This document shows, piece by piece, positions 11,126 to 22,689 of a stretch of DNA of 64,000 nt; within the stretch, counting starts at the first letter, position 1; each line of letters starts with the position of its first letter. The translations under genes were made by a program, and so were the position numbers. The notes below the pieces were generated by a model. The model saw nothing but the letters and a program-made list of their open reading frames with translations. It ran no database searches and was not told where the DNA came from. The DNA is from Persicaria tinctoria (taxonomy: Eukaryota; Streptophyta; Magnoliopsida; Caryophyllales; Polygonaceae). The stretch covers positions 66,252,146 through 66,316,145 of the forward strand of contig JBANSL010000014.1 of NCBI GenBank assembly GCA_037127255.1. The letters are read 5' to 3'.

Positions 11126-12583
11126 TCAAGATCGGGCTGGGGAATCTACCAGACCAATCTTGTGAAGAAGAGGAACCAGTTTAATGCCTGCAACATTCTT
11201 TGTGAGGAAATCCGCTAGTTGAGACCGAGTAGAGATGTGGGACAAAGAAATCAAACCTTCCAGAAACTTCTCATGAGCCAAGTGACAGTCTAATTCGATA
11301 TGCTTCGTGCGTTCGTCAAAAACGGGGTTCCGAGTGATATAGACGACGGCCTGATTGTTGCACCGGACAGGGATCGGAGCAATGTGAGGAACCCCAAGCT
11401 CAACCAACAACCGAAAAAGCCAAGAAATCTCTGTACAAACTCGACGAATAGACCTATACTCAGCTTCGGCCGAAGACAAGGAAACAAACACCTGTTTCTT
11501 TGATTTCCAGGACAACAAACTAGATCCCAGAAATACCAAGTACCCACTAATTGATCGGCGGGAAAACGGACAACTCACCCAGTCGACGTCACAGAAAGCT
11601 TGTAATAAAAAATCAAGAGACTCTGTAAACAAGAGGCCCTTAGAACATGTCCCTTTCAAATATTGAAGGACATGTACAATAGCAGCAAGGTAGGTGTCCC
11701 GGGGTGCTTGTAAAAATTGGCTGAGAAGTTGAACGGAGAAAGCCAAATCAGGTCTCGTATGCACCAAAAAATTCAACTTCCCGACTAGTCGCCTATAGAC
11801 AGTAGGATCATCAATCAAATTACCATCGGTAGGTGACAACCGGAGTTGAGGATCAAGGGGACTGGCAACTGCTACTGCAGAGCAAGGAAATCCACGCAAC
11901 AAATCACCAACAAAGCGACGTTGAGTAAGTACAAGACCACCATCTGTCCGAAGAAACTCAATTCCCAGGAAGAAATTCAGATCACCCAGATCCTTGATTC
12001 GAAATTCGTTGTTCAAAAACTCTTTGACAGCCAACATCTCAGAAAAATAACTGCTAGTCAGAAGGAGATCGTCGAGATAAACTCCAATGAAGACATCTGC
12101 AAAAGATTGACGTCTATAAAATAAAGAGTAATCGTTTTTCGATTGTGTATAGCCCCGTGCCTTCAAGGACACAGAAAGCCTGGCATGCCATTGCCGGGAG
12201 GCTTGCTTCAGACCATACAAGGAGCGTTGCAACCGACAAGCCATGTTTGAACCCTGCACTGTCAATCCAAGGGGAAACTTCATATAGACCTCTTCGTCTA
12301 ATTGACCGTGCAAGAAGGCGTTATTCATGTCCAGTTGCAGAATTCTCCACTTCCTTTTGAGAGCTATGGCAATCAAGGCACGCACAGTCGTCATCTTGAC
12401 GACAAGGGAAAAGGTTTATGTGTAATCTACTCCCTTCTTTTGAGTGTAACCTTTAACCATCAAGCGAGCTTTGTATCGTTCTAAGCTTCCATCAGCACGT
12501 CTCTTTACTTTGTATACCCATCTACAACCAATAACCTTCTTCCCTTTCGGCAAAGAAACAATGGACCAAGTCTGATTGGCATC
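11126..12583 (-). pseudogene. Copia reverse transcriptase and RNase H
   Basis: The RVT_2 domain begins at WSIVSLPKGKKVIGCRWVYK (before 12619), shifts frame near 12400 and continues in a 422-codon frame: LQLDMNNAFLHGQLDEEVYM, LYGLKQASRQW and the catalytic YLDDLL (usual YVDDML). RNase H follows with AFCDVDWVSCPFSRRSISGY and SLSSAEAEYRS, ending near 11126 with HKIGLVDSPARS. The RT-RNase H frame is otherwise open. The hAT element at 12584 separates it from integrase, so it cannot be made as part of a polyprotein. Confidence 0.9.
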
Positions 12584-13091
12584 CAGGGTCGGTCCGTTAT
12601 ATTTTGAGGCCCTGTGCAACTTATATATTGAGACTTTTTTTAATGTTGAATGTCTGTGATGTCAAAATAAATCGGGTAAAAAAAAAGTGGCGATTTTTTT
12701 TAATGTTGAATGCTTGTGATGTCAAAATAAATTGGCTAAAAAAAAAAAGTGGCGCGCTGTTGTAATTATTTTTGAGAGAGAAAAGGCTGTAAGATTAAAT
12801 GAAGACATGGAATAAGAGGTAAAAAAGAAAAGGTTGCAAGATTAAATAGAGACATGGAATAAAAGGTAAAAATTGGAAAAAAGCCGCTGCTAGGAAGATT
12901 CGAACTCCACCCGACATTAAACATGCGCATGGGCCCTTGGCAAATTACCACATGCTCTATTGCAACTCAGTGATACTCTTTTAATTTTTTTAATATATAT
13001 AACATATACGAGGCCTTTAAAATTTCGAGGCCCTCAAAATTTCGAGGCCATTTGCACTCGCACTTTTCGCACAGTCCATGGGCCGCCCCTG
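12584..13091. mobile_element. non-autonomous hAT element inside the Copia
   Basis: Termini CAGGGTCGGTCC and (reverse complement) CAGGGGCGGCCC match plant hAT (Tip100-like) ends. A perfect 8-bp duplication TTGGCATC (12576-12583 and 13092-13099) flanks it. A tRNA-like block is visible on the minus strand near 12890-12965 (GAGTTCGAATC box B). No transposase is encoded. Two 60-bp segments at 12630-12760 are near duplicates (TTTTTTTTAATGTTGAATG). Confidence 0.85.
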
Positions 13092-13099
13092 TTGGCATC

Positions 13100-14760
13100 A
13101 AGCGCCTTGAATTCAGCATCCATGGCGTCTTGCCAAACTTGAAATTTGCAGGCTTCATCATAAGAAATGGGTTATGTCTCAGGAAGATCCACTGAAGGAA
13201 GATATACTGAAGGAAATTGAACTGTGGAGGTGATAGTATGGCAACAAGAAACCATGTTGGCACAAGCATGCCCACATACATAGTCTGATAGGTAAGATGA
13301 GAGACAAGATACTCGTGAAGACCGGCGTGGATCAACTTAAACACCAGGTGTGTTGACAGCCGGAGAAGGTGACGACAATGGAATACCATCATCAACAACA
13401 CCCGGACCTCCATTAATACAAAGTGAATTAGGATGGTGACTCGGCTGTCCAGAAGACAAACTTTTGTAGGGGAAAATTCGTTCCTGGAACTACATATCTC
13501 TTGAGACAAAAACGTGGTTGTCCTCTAAATCGAGCAAAGTAAAGCCTTTCTTACCCATAGGGTAACCCAAAAAGACATAGGGCAAAGTCCTTGGAGAGAA
13601 TTTTTCTCGTTCATGACGCAATGTGGATGCAAAACACAAACTTCCAAAGCACCTGATGTTATCATAATCTGGAGCTTTGGAAAACAACAACTCAAAAGGG
13701 GTTTTCATATGTAAAACCCTGCTTGGCAATTCATTAATCAAATGGACTGCCATCAAAACACTATCTCCCCAATATTTTTTAGGTAAATTCGACTCAAACA
13801 TTAAGCCCCTATCCACCTCCAAAATGTGCCTATGTTTGCGCTCAACCACCCCGTTCTGTTGGGGTGTTGCCACACACGAGGTTTGATGAACAATACCCCT
13901 GTCTAAAAACCATTGAGCATATTCTGGAGAACATCCAAGCTCATACGCATTATCAGAGCGAATAATGCGAACCTTGCTGTTAAATTGCCTTTCAACGAAA
14001 CCCAAAAACTGTTTGATAACAGTAAAAGCATATCCTTTAGGCGGCAATAGCTTAACCCATGTATGCCGAGTGTAATCATCCACTATTGTGATGAAAAACC
14101 GGTTGCCATCCCGAGCAGGAATTCGATACGGCCCCCACACATCACAATGAACCAATTCAAAACAAGATGCAATTGAAATAGAACTGTCATGAAATGGTAG
14201 TCTAGCCTGTCTGGCCTTAGGCCCTTAGCACAAAAATCACACACTCTGAGTTACTTATTACATTCATCATCCATGGAAACAAAAGGAAATGATCGAAGTT
14301 TATAGGTTGGTACGTGCCCCAACCGCTTATGCCACAGATCAGCATCCACTGCAGCGGTATACTTATTACGAGAAGGCACAAAATTAGGTTCTTGAACACC
14401 TGAATGTTGCAACAGAAACAGGTCCTTGATATAATCACCAATCATCACAGGCATCCTCATTGAAGGTCCCTGCATATAGCAACATTTGGCAGTGAACAAA
14501 ACGAAGCATTGCAAATCACGAATCATCCTACCCACTGAGATCAGATTGCATTTGAAATTGGGAATGAAGAGCACATTTTCCAGTTTCAAATCCTTCATAA
14601 CCACAACTGTCCCTGCTTGAATAACAGTCGTCGTTTCAGCAGTGGGAAGAGTCACAACAAACGGCTTAGCAAGGTGATATAAGGTTGTGAACGTGGTGAT
14701 ATCACCACGCATGTGGTCATTCGCCCCACTGTCCACAATCCAATTCACTCCATTAAGCAC
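13100..14760 (-). pseudogene. Copia protease and integrase
   Basis: The protease starts near 14760 with WIVDSGANDHM (DSGA active site). The pre-integrase zinc motif follows (DADLWHKRLGHVPTYKL). After a frameshift near 14215 the integrase core reads VHCDVWGPYR, FITIVDDYTRHTWVKLL, RIIRSDNAYEL and QQNGVVERKHRHILEV, giving the D, D, E triad. The frame shifts again near 13500 into the linker toward RT. Confidence 0.88.
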
Positions 14761-14811
14761 TTGAGAGGAAAGAGAACTACCTGAAAACCCAGCAAAGTCA
14801 TCGGCAGATGG

Positions 14812-15894
14812 CTATTTATCATGAGAACCAACCCCTGCAGACTGGAGTAAACTCATGATCTGAGCTAATTGAGATGGAGAGAAATCTGAGTTGCCACCCT
14901 GTGTCACTATGCCTACAAATTTGCCATCTCCTGCAGGCTTTTTCTCCTTGCCTCTACCATATCTAGCGGGAAACCCGATCAAGAAGAAACATCTATCAAC
15001 CGTATAATTTGTTTTCCTGCAGTTTGTGCAAAACAAAGGTCGTCGCTCTGAGGTTCTCCGTCCACTTCAGGGATTAAAAGAAGAGCCAGAGGAACTCCCA
15101 GAGTGATTCCCCTTTTGAGATCCCTGAGACTTAGCATACATTGACACAACATCTCCCACAGAGTTAGATTTAAAGGAAACTGAAGAAGTTTGAGCATTAG
15201 CATGCGAAGACAAGCCTTCAACTGGATCTCCAGGACGCTTGACGTCTAGCTGATTTTCTTCCTCCAATAGAAGCGAATAAACCTGATCTATGCTCGGTAA
15301 GGGATCCATCATAAGCACAGATCCTCTAGCACTCAAGAAAGACTCATTTAATCCCATAAGCAACTCAATTATCCTTTCATTTTCAACAAACTTCACTGTC
15401 TCATTTGCAGCACCACAAGTGCACACATGTAAGCTTCTTGCACTATCCAATTCATCCCAAAGTGTCTTGATCTTAGTAAAATAAGTAGGGAAAGAAGTCG
15501 CACCTTGATCTGCACGACTGATCTCGCGTTTGATGGAGAACAGTTGCGTCGCCCCAAGCTTCCCATATCTGGACACTAAAGCACACCAAATCCCTTGTGC
15601 AGACTCATTGTAAATGACGCTCCTCTTGATTTCTGCACTCAAGCTATTCGAAATCCACGCAATGACCATATCATTGCATCTCTTCCAAATCTGGAACCTC
15701 AGAGAACCTGGATCTGGTCTTGCAACGTCCCCGTTCAAGAAACCAAGTTTGTTTTTCGCAGACAGTGCAATCATAATTGACCATCTCCATCCTTCAAAGT
15801 TTCGGCCATCAAACGTCGGCGTTACGAGCATAGTTCCCGGATTGTCACTGGGATGAAGGTAGAGCGGATCATTGTGATCAATTTCCTTCTCCAT
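14812..15894 (-). pseudogene. Copia gag with zinc knuckle
   Basis: It starts at ATG 15894 (MEKEIDHNDPLYLHPSDNPG). Gag domain motifs are VTPTFDGRNFEGWRWSI, DMVIAWISNSL and TLWDELDSARSLHVCTCG. The first frame ends at 15067 after a serine/glycine-rich stretch, and the CCHC-like knuckle (CTNCRKTNYTVDRCF) lies in a shifted frame at about 14990-15036. The first in-frame methionine of the longer ORF (15921) lies nine residues upstream and lacks family similarity. Confidence 0.88.
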
Positions 15895-15999
15895 CGCAAT
15901 GCGGAAACACAAAACGAACAAAGATCCAGGGAAAACAAAAGCAAACGAACACGATTCGAACAGAAAACTTCAAGAATCTGAACCTATCCTCTGATACCA

Positions 16000-16212
16000 T
16001 GAAGGATTGGTAAGTTGTAACGGAAAACCGGTGAAGAACACTCCAGATTGAGAGGGAAGAAAGAGAGTGAGAGGAAGGAGAGGGAAATCTGAATGTTTCA
16101 TTCATTGTGTAAAATTGTCTATACATGACTATTTGTACATATGAAATGGGCTAGCCCACAACAACCAAATCAAAGCCCACAACCGAAAAGGCCCAATCTC
16201 TGTACAAATTCA
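16000..16212 (-). repeat. Copia 5' LTR
   Basis: It is 213 bp, starts TG and ends CA, and is adjacent to the primer-binding site. It is the partner of 10901-11115. Confidence 0.9.
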
Positions 16213-16865
16213 ATAAGGGGAAGGACAAGCGCCTCGAAAAGAACAAATAGTCGGATTAGAGAGTAGGGGCTCGAGGTCGGCGAGAAGTGAACCAAAGTGA
16301 TGAAATCTAGGCTATGCTACTCGAATTAGGCAAGAGGATCGATGAAATTGGGATTATGAACCACAAAATACCTAAAATCCCAACTTTAATTTGGGTTTTG
16401 CTCAAAATCTGAAATTCAATTTTTGGATTTGGGGTTTTAATCCTGTTTGTTCTTCAGGGAAACATAACCTTCTTCATCTCTACAATATGTAGTATAAAAT
16501 TAAAAGGGACTCTTTTGGAATTGAAAGTGATTATGAATACAATGATGAGTCGATGAAACTCCAGAACTACGGTGACAAAGGGGCTGTTTTAGAAGACGAT
16601 GAATAGTAGTTCTTACTCTCAAATTTTGCAATTGTATACCAAAATTTCCTATTTATTACACTTTGAGTTTAAAACAATTTTTCATTTGTAAATTACGGAC
16701 ATCGTATTAATATTGGTTTAACATAGTATAGTTTGTATACGAATTTGTGATTTTGAAAATTCGTATTATTTTTTGTTCACATCTGATAGTTTGTATTATT
16801 TTTAGTCATTTTTTCTACTAATAACTACAAATCTCAATATATACTATAGACACGTGAGATAAGAT

Positions 16866-17049
16866 TGTTAGGATCCTAAGTGTTCTTCTATGGGGGATTG
16901 AGAGGGTAGAGGGAGTAGAAGGAGATAGGAAATCTGCAATTCATTCATCGGTGATTCTCCGCCCTTACAATCTATATATAGATTTTTATACCACAAAGCC
17001 CCTCTTTCTAATATTTACACAATCAACCCTATATGTCCAATTCCTAACA
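16866..17049 (-). repeat. LTR of a gypsy-type element (3' LTR remnant)
   Basis: A 184-bp block begins TGTTAGGATCC and ends TCCTAACA. On the minus strand the sequence entering it ends in a purine tract (TATAAGGAGTGTGTAA). Just before that a peptide SFEDKAFI resembles the C-terminal tail of Ty3/gypsy pol. No second LTR is in the window. It begins only 41 bp after the Mutator-like element's right duplication. Confidence 0.6.
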
Positions 17050-18118
17050 TTACACACTCCTTATAAAAGCTTTATCCTCAAAGCTTATTGAAATTTGAAA
17101 GATACAAAAATACAATGAAGCATCAAGGCTCATTTATCATGAATTACATCCAAATAGTGGGGTGCATCTTGAATTGTAGTTCCAACAGTGGCAAAAGCAC
17201 TTTGTTACTCTCTTTGCTGCTATACACCAAGTCACCAAGATGTGCAAGATGAAGTCTTTGAATGGCTGATCAACAGCAACACACACTGCACTTTAGGTAT
17301 ACCTTAGGCAACCTGTTGTACGTGCAACAGCCTCAACAATTCCTATTGCTCCATTCTCCTTCAGTCCTTCATGGTAATGCATCTAACTGAACACATATCC
17401 ATGACCTCAATAATTCCATGATTGGGGAAAGCAGTGTCCATGACAACAACAATTTTACCTCGTGTGACCACACATCAGTCATCACCAACTAGTTTCTAGT
17501 AAAAAAAAAAAAATTGGATGCCTTGCTTTGACACAACACTACCATCAACTGAGCATTTAGGTAAGTACTCGAATAAGAACTCCAATTACCACCCAATCTC
17601 AACATGTTTTTGGCACTTATCAAAACAAAAGCATGTGATGCTAAGAACTTGTCTGCAGATAAACCACCATGGATTCCACTAGGATCAAAAACGAAACTCA
17701 AGTCTTTTCTATCAAGAGCAACAATCCAAAAATCAAGTTGCACCCTCTCAACCCCAGGCCTCAATGACTTCTTTCCTTTATCATAAGGCTTGAAGCTCAA
17801 ATTTTGCCCTATTGAACCTTGGAAGTAGTAAATTTACACTCCTTCCATGTTGACAGAGAGCCCCTGCCCAGTATGACAGTACCCATAATAAGCTTGCATT
17901 TACCTCGATCATAAGGACATAAAATTGCAATGATACCTCCCTTTTATTACTGCTTGTAGAATTTTCCTCCTTAACTAGGTTATAAACGGACTAATCACAC
18001 AATACCTCTATTTTATTAGGCAATTTCCCAAACATCTTGAGTGCAGTAGTACTCCTCACAAAATCAATTGAATTTATTCTAAAATTCGCAACCTTTTCTC
18101 TTCATTTTAACAGCAGAA
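17050..18118. other. decayed repeat DNA, possible gypsy interior
   Basis: The only sizeable frame is 17489-17800 on the minus strand (103 codons; LDFWIVALDRKDLSFVFDPS...), which I do not recognise. It may be internal sequence of the element ending in the LTR at 16866. No splice signals or family motifs are clear. Confidence 0.3.
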
Positions 18119-19935
18119 GTGCTCCCTAGAACTTTGCAGAGAGATTCGAACATCTCAAAAGACTTAGGAGTTTCCTTGGGTGGAGGAGGATGTAATATTC
18201 CTTTCCTCGCTTTTGTAGATGATATCTTGCTATTTGGGAAAGCAACCCCCTCTTCCTGTACTAAACTTACAACAACTATTCAGAGATTCATTATCATCTC
18301 TGAACAAAATATAAACATGCATAAAACTAGCTTCCAAGGGTCCCCAAACACATCTGCGGCGGCTATTGCTTCAGTTACAACCAATTAATCTTGGTATTCC
18401 ACAAGCTAATAACCTCGAGAAATATCTGAGTTGTCCCATTATTAACGGAAAGTTAATCGCAACACTTCCAAAGACATCATTCTTCAAACTAAGCAGCAAT
18501 TAACCAAATGGAAAACCACAAACCTCTTTGTTGAAGGTCGTAGAGTCCTTATCAAAGCAAATTTGAGTGCCCATCCTATTTTTCTTATCCAAGCTTTCTT
18601 ACTACCGGCTTCTATCTTGCACGAACTTGACAAAATTTACAGATAATTTTTTTGGAATAAATCATCCAACTAATTATCTCCTTTGATCAGTTGGGATAAG
18701 ATTTGTATGGACACCCTCAACACGGGCCTTGGTCTTTATAAGGCTAAAACTATGAACATAGCACTTCAGATGAAGTTACTCTGGGAAATTTTGGCTGAAT
18801 ATCTCTCTCACTTGATCTGGTATATTGGCAACGGCTTGTGTCGAGACTATTGTCAATAAAAACACCTTTTCAAACCGGCCTTGAGTTGGTATATTGGCAA
18901 CGACTTATCAATCAAGTTTTGGACAGATAATTGGGTTCTCCAGACACCTATTGCTAAGATGGCTGCTACCACTATAGATGCTACCGTTTTCGATTGGACA
19001 ATCAGTAGGTTCATAAATGAAAATAATCAGTGGAACTTACCGAAATTGAATGAAGAATTACATGGTGTACGTACTCGACCAAACATTATCAACCTTATTT
19101 CCAACACTAGGTTACCTATCAATAACATTGATGATCGAATGTACCCCACAAGGTGCGACACTTCATTTGGAAGTTTGCCCGAGACAACCCGCCTACTGCA
19201 GAACTTTTACAACAGCCTCATGTGTCGGTACCTTCGAGTTGTTCTTTTTGCGGTTGTACCACGGATTCGATACGCCACACCTTTTTCAAGTGTCATATTT
19301 TTAACCAACTTCTGTGTGCACTCCATCTTAGGATCCCTCCGATTGATTGGAACTCAAATGACAGAAAATATAATAAAATTCTAAACTTCTTACACTCGTC
19401 TATTGGAAGTAAGTCAATGGTTGCCCACCAAAAAAATAAGTCAATGGCTAAAGTAGCTCTAGCTTGGTGGACTATTTGATTTTTTAGGAATCAAATAGTC
19501 TTTGATCACCGTTCGGTTGTCTCTCCATGAGAAATTTTTTTTTTCTACAAAACTACATGCCATACTTTGGGATCCACTAGGGACCTCCTTCGAAATGAGG
19601 AACCACGACTGGGGACTGGGGTCTTTGGTGGCCCATTCCATCAACTCAAGGGGGCCGTATAAATTCGCAAATACAGCTAATAACAACAATGTTTCTTGGC
19701 TAAAATCTCCACCAAGTTTCTTCAAACTAAACTTTGACGGTTCGTTCCTTCTGTTTAATCAGGCGGCAAACGGTTTTGTCATCCGCGATCAGAGTGGCAC
19801 TGTTGCTTCAATGGGGAATGTCACTTGCCATAACACTTCAACAATCTTTGCAGAGGCAATGGGACTCCGTATGGGCGTCCAAATGGCCAAACAACTAGGC
19901 ATAAATAACCTTCTAGTCGAAAGAGATTGTTGAAC
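18119..19935 (+). pseudogene. LINE (non-LTR) retrotransposon remnant: RT, zf-RVT, RNase H
   Basis: The RT catalytic region appears as FLAFVDDILLFGKA (near 18210). It is followed through many stops by KYLSCPIING and LLWEILAE-like sequence, the zf-RVT region (IKFWTDNWV; FIWKFARDNPPTAELL with CSFCGCTTDSIRHTFFKC), and an RNase H of the RVT_3 type (FKLNFDGSFL, GFVIRDQSGT, AEAMGLRMGVQMA, LLVERD). Frameshifts are numerous. It belongs to the same broad lineage as the fresher LINE at 29802. Confidence 0.8.
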
Positions 19936-20446
19936 TGTCATTAAAATTTTGCTAGGCAATTGAAAATGCCATTGGAATATTGAACTGTTACAAACTTACA
20001 CATCTATCGATCTATCTTCCATCTCTAATATTGTTATTCGTCATATTTTCAAGGATTCGAATGTTGTGACTAGCAGGATTGCACGTATGGCCTAAATTTG
20101 CCCTGCCGATGATAGTTGGATGTCCGACTCTGAACTGCATGTTCTCGTCCTTCGGAACGCTCTAGGATCGACGTTGGGTTGCCGACAAGAGTCCTAGTTC
20201 TTATTTGCTTCCAAAAAAAAGTCTCGTATGTTCCTTTCTTGCACTCATTTGGTAGCAAGAGTTTCTTTATCTTTTTATAGGTATGTTGGCTCATGAATTT
20301 GTGGTTTAGTTAATAAAAAATGGAACGAGTCTCGTGAGGGCCGTGCCAACGTTTTAAAAAACCCTGTGCAAAAAAAATGTAATAAGAATAAGACCTTATT
20401 TATATACATAAAAATATTTTATATGATTATTTGAAGACCTTAAATA

Positions 20447-20577
20447 CCCCTTTGTCCAAAAATACATGTCCTAATAAAAAAAATTGTAATTCTTAAAAAA
20501 AAGATATTTTATATATTTTAACTCATTAAAAAAATATGTCAAAAAGTGAAAAGACCTTTGTTTTCGGTTGAAGGTAG
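20447..20577. mobile_element. probable Stowaway-like MITE
   Basis: It is flanked by TA and begins CCCCTTTGTCCAAAAATACA, close to the Stowaway consensus seen at 34273. The far end is only loosely inverted-repeat, so the family call is tentative. Confidence 0.4.
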
Positions 20578-21156
20578 TATAATTTAATTGGTTTATGATA
20601 AAAGAAATAAAGAAGCTATTAATTCATGATAAAAAGAAAAGGGGTTGTTGAATGCACCCAAAAAATTACTATATCCACCACAAATTTCTTTTAGTTGATT
20701 TTCACTATAATTTTTGCGCCTTTTATGGCGTAGATCTGTGCCTCTTAAGGAGTAGGGTATTTTTATTTTTTTGATACTTTACCCCTCTTGAGTCACAACT
20801 CTATGGATCAAGAAGCGCAAGTTTTTTTTTAAGATAAAACTACCCTGCTCCTCTTGAGTCACAGATGTGTGAATCAAGATGCGCAGCATATTAATATTTT
20901 TTGGAAAATAAATTAGCAAGCTTTTTGGAAAAGTAATTATGTGATTTGTAATTTTATACTATTTTAATTATATATAATTTAAAATATAATGTACAAATGG
21001 ATAATTATTTTTAAAAAAATTGACCGTATACTCAATAAATTAAGATAAAAGAAATATGTAAATTAAAAAGAATTATATATGAAAACATTCAAAGTTTTGT
21101 CTAATATATTTAAAAAGAATCATATATGATAACATTTTAATTTTATCACTATTTTA

Positions 21157-21160
<4 letters not shown>

Positions 21161-21208
<48 letters not shown>
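21161..21208. repeat. (ATT)n microsatellite
   Basis: About 16 uninterrupted trinucleotide units lie just downstream of the stop of the 476-codon ORF. Confidence 0.95.
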
Positions 21209-21242
21209 TTATAATAATTATTATTATTATGATGAAAATGAT

Positions 21243-22673
21243 TTACATAAAGTTAGTTGGAAGCCTTGTAACAAATTGAGCTCCAATCCCTTTTTGAATA
21301 GTGAAACCAACTCTATGAAATAAGAAATCACCATTATCAGACCCTCCCCCATGACTTTTTGTAACCAATTGAACCCGCTTCATAAAACAAATAGCATCAT
21401 CTCCTAGTTCTCCAAAAGTGGAGAACGCAAATACCATGAAGCAAAAGCCCTTAGCATCACAAATATCCGCATACTTCTTCTCCTTTCTTTCAGTGGCCTG
21501 AGAGACTGCCTTGCCAGATACAAATAAATCATTGGCTCCAGTTGTGAACGGTGAAGCCTCAACAACATCCACACAAGTGTCTCTACCCTTGTCCCATCCA
21601 TAAACCAACAAATCTCCTGGCCTCAACTCAACACCATCTTCATTGGTCATACCCGTATGTGCTTCCTTCTGAACTGCGATGCCTGCTTTGTAACAAATGC
21701 CAGTCAAAACATCTCGGACCATGTTGTGTCGGTGCTTCGTCCCAATGCCTCGACTGCAATGCAGAGCGTGATCTCCGAATGGGTCCATCTTGTCAAGCTC
21801 ACAACTAGGACAAGTTGGATAGCCACTAAACATAGGGTTAGTTGGAAACCTCGTAACAAATTGAGCTCCAATCCCTTTTTGAATAGTGAAACCAACTCTA
21901 TAAAATAAGAAATCACTATTATCAGACCCTCCCCCGTGACTTTTTGTAACCAATTGAACCCGCTTCATAAAACCAATAGCATCATCTCCTAGTTCTCCAA
22001 AAGTAGAGAACGCAAATACCATGAAGCAAAAGCCCTTAGCATCACAAATATCCGCATACTTCTTCTCCTTTCTTTCAGTGGCCTGAGAGACTGCCTTGCC
22101 AGGTACAAATAAATCATTGGCTCCAGTTGTGAACGGTGAAGCCTCAACCACACCCACACAAGTGTCTCTACCCTTGTCCCATCTATAAACTAACAAATCT
22201 CCTGGCCTCAACTCAACACCATCTTCATTGGTCATACACGTATGCGCTTCCTTCTGAACTGCGATGCCTGCTTTGTAATAAATGCCAGCCAAAACATCTC
22301 GGACCATGTTGTGTCGGTGCTTCGTCCCAATGCCTCGACTACAATGCAGAGCGTGATCTCCGAATGGGTCCATCCTGTCAAGCTCACAACTAGGACAAGT
22401 TGGATAGCCACTAAACATAGGGATCGAAAGATGGTATTGGAGGACAGAACGAAATTGGCGAGACGGCATGGTCTGAGCTAGACCCTCAATAGGAGTAGTC
22501 AACAAAAAATCATGCGCTCTGACTCCTCTCACCGCTTGCAAAACATGCAGCTGCCTCGGATTGAGTGTGGACACTAAGTTGTCATCAATGAACTTGAAGT
22601 ATCGATCCGCCAATACAGACATGATTTTTTTGGGGGCGGGGGATACAAACAAGTCATTTCGACAGCATACCAA
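21243..22673 (-). CDS. 476-residue ORF with tandemly duplicated nuclease-like domain
   Basis: The frame is open from ATG 22673 to 21243. After a unique N-terminal part (about residues 1-84) two about 195-residue units follow in tandem and differ at only a few positions. Each unit has a Cys/His cluster (CPSCELD..DPFGDHALHC, then GTKHRHNMVRDVL), then KEAHT, a charged RPGDLLVY, and a GRDTCV-V-EASPFT strand. The C..C...GDHALHC..RH plus E...D...D pattern resembles the C-terminal restriction-like nuclease region of some non-LTR elements and a large uncharacterised plant protein family. The nuclease assignment is inference. Unit 2 lacks the preceding LQYHLSI lead-in. No introns are evident. It sits inside the CACTA-like element and may be captured cargo. 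Confidence 0.65.
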   Translation of the reverse strand: MVCCRNDLFVSPAPKKIMSVLADRYFKFIDDNLVSTLNPRQLHVLQAVRGVRAHDFLLTTPIEGLAQTMPSRQFRSVLQYHLSIPMFSGYPTCPSCELDRMDPFGDHALHCSRGIGTKHRHNMVRDVLAGIYYKAGIAVQKEAHTCMTNEDGVELRPGDLLVYRWDKGRDTCVGVVEASPFTTGANDLFVPGKAVSQATERKEKKYADICDAKGFCFMVFAFSTFGELGDDAIGFMKRVQLVTKSHGGGSDNSDFLFYRVGFTIQKGIGAQFVTRFPTNPMFSGYPTCPSCELDKMDPFGDHALHCSRGIGTKHRHNMVRDVLTGICYKAGIAVQKEAHTGMTNEDGVELRPGDLLVYGWDKGRDTCVDVVEASPFTTGANDLFVSGKAVSQATERKEKKYADICDAKGFCFMVFAFSTFGELGDDAICFMKRVQLVTKSHGGGSDNGDFLFHRVGFTIQKGIGAQFVTRLPTNFM

Positions 22674-22689
22674 ATAACCTGCTCTAGTA

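Larger units (their letters stand above)
10901..16212 (-). mobile_element. Ty1/copia retrotransposon, full-length but decayed
   Basis: LTRs lie at 16000-16212 (5') and 10901-11115 (3'), reading TG...CA. A primer-binding site complementary to TGGTATCAGAGG abuts the 5' LTR (15985-15999), and a purine tract TTGAGGGGGGATAT abuts the 3' LTR. The order gag, protease, integrase, RT, RNase H is Copia-type. Frameshifts and a hAT insertion break the polyprotein. No 5-bp target duplication is visible (caaaa / ataag), which suggests decay or recombination at an end. Confidence 0.9.
10073..16815. mobile_element. Mutator-like element (non-autonomous) with nested insertions
   Basis: The left terminus GGAAAAATGACTAAAAATAA and the reverse complement of the right terminus GAAAAAATGACTAAAAATAA are near-identical, and the inverted arms continue for about 200 bp (right arm about 16610-16815). 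The left arm is split by a MITE and resumes at 10479-10640. Both ends are flanked by a perfect 9-bp duplication TACTAATAA (10064-10072 and 16816-16824), the Mutator hallmark. The own interior, 10640-10900 and 16213-16610, is GC-richer than the arms and contains no transposase, so it may be captured host sequence. The remainder is a Copia retrotransposon. Confidence 0.85.
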
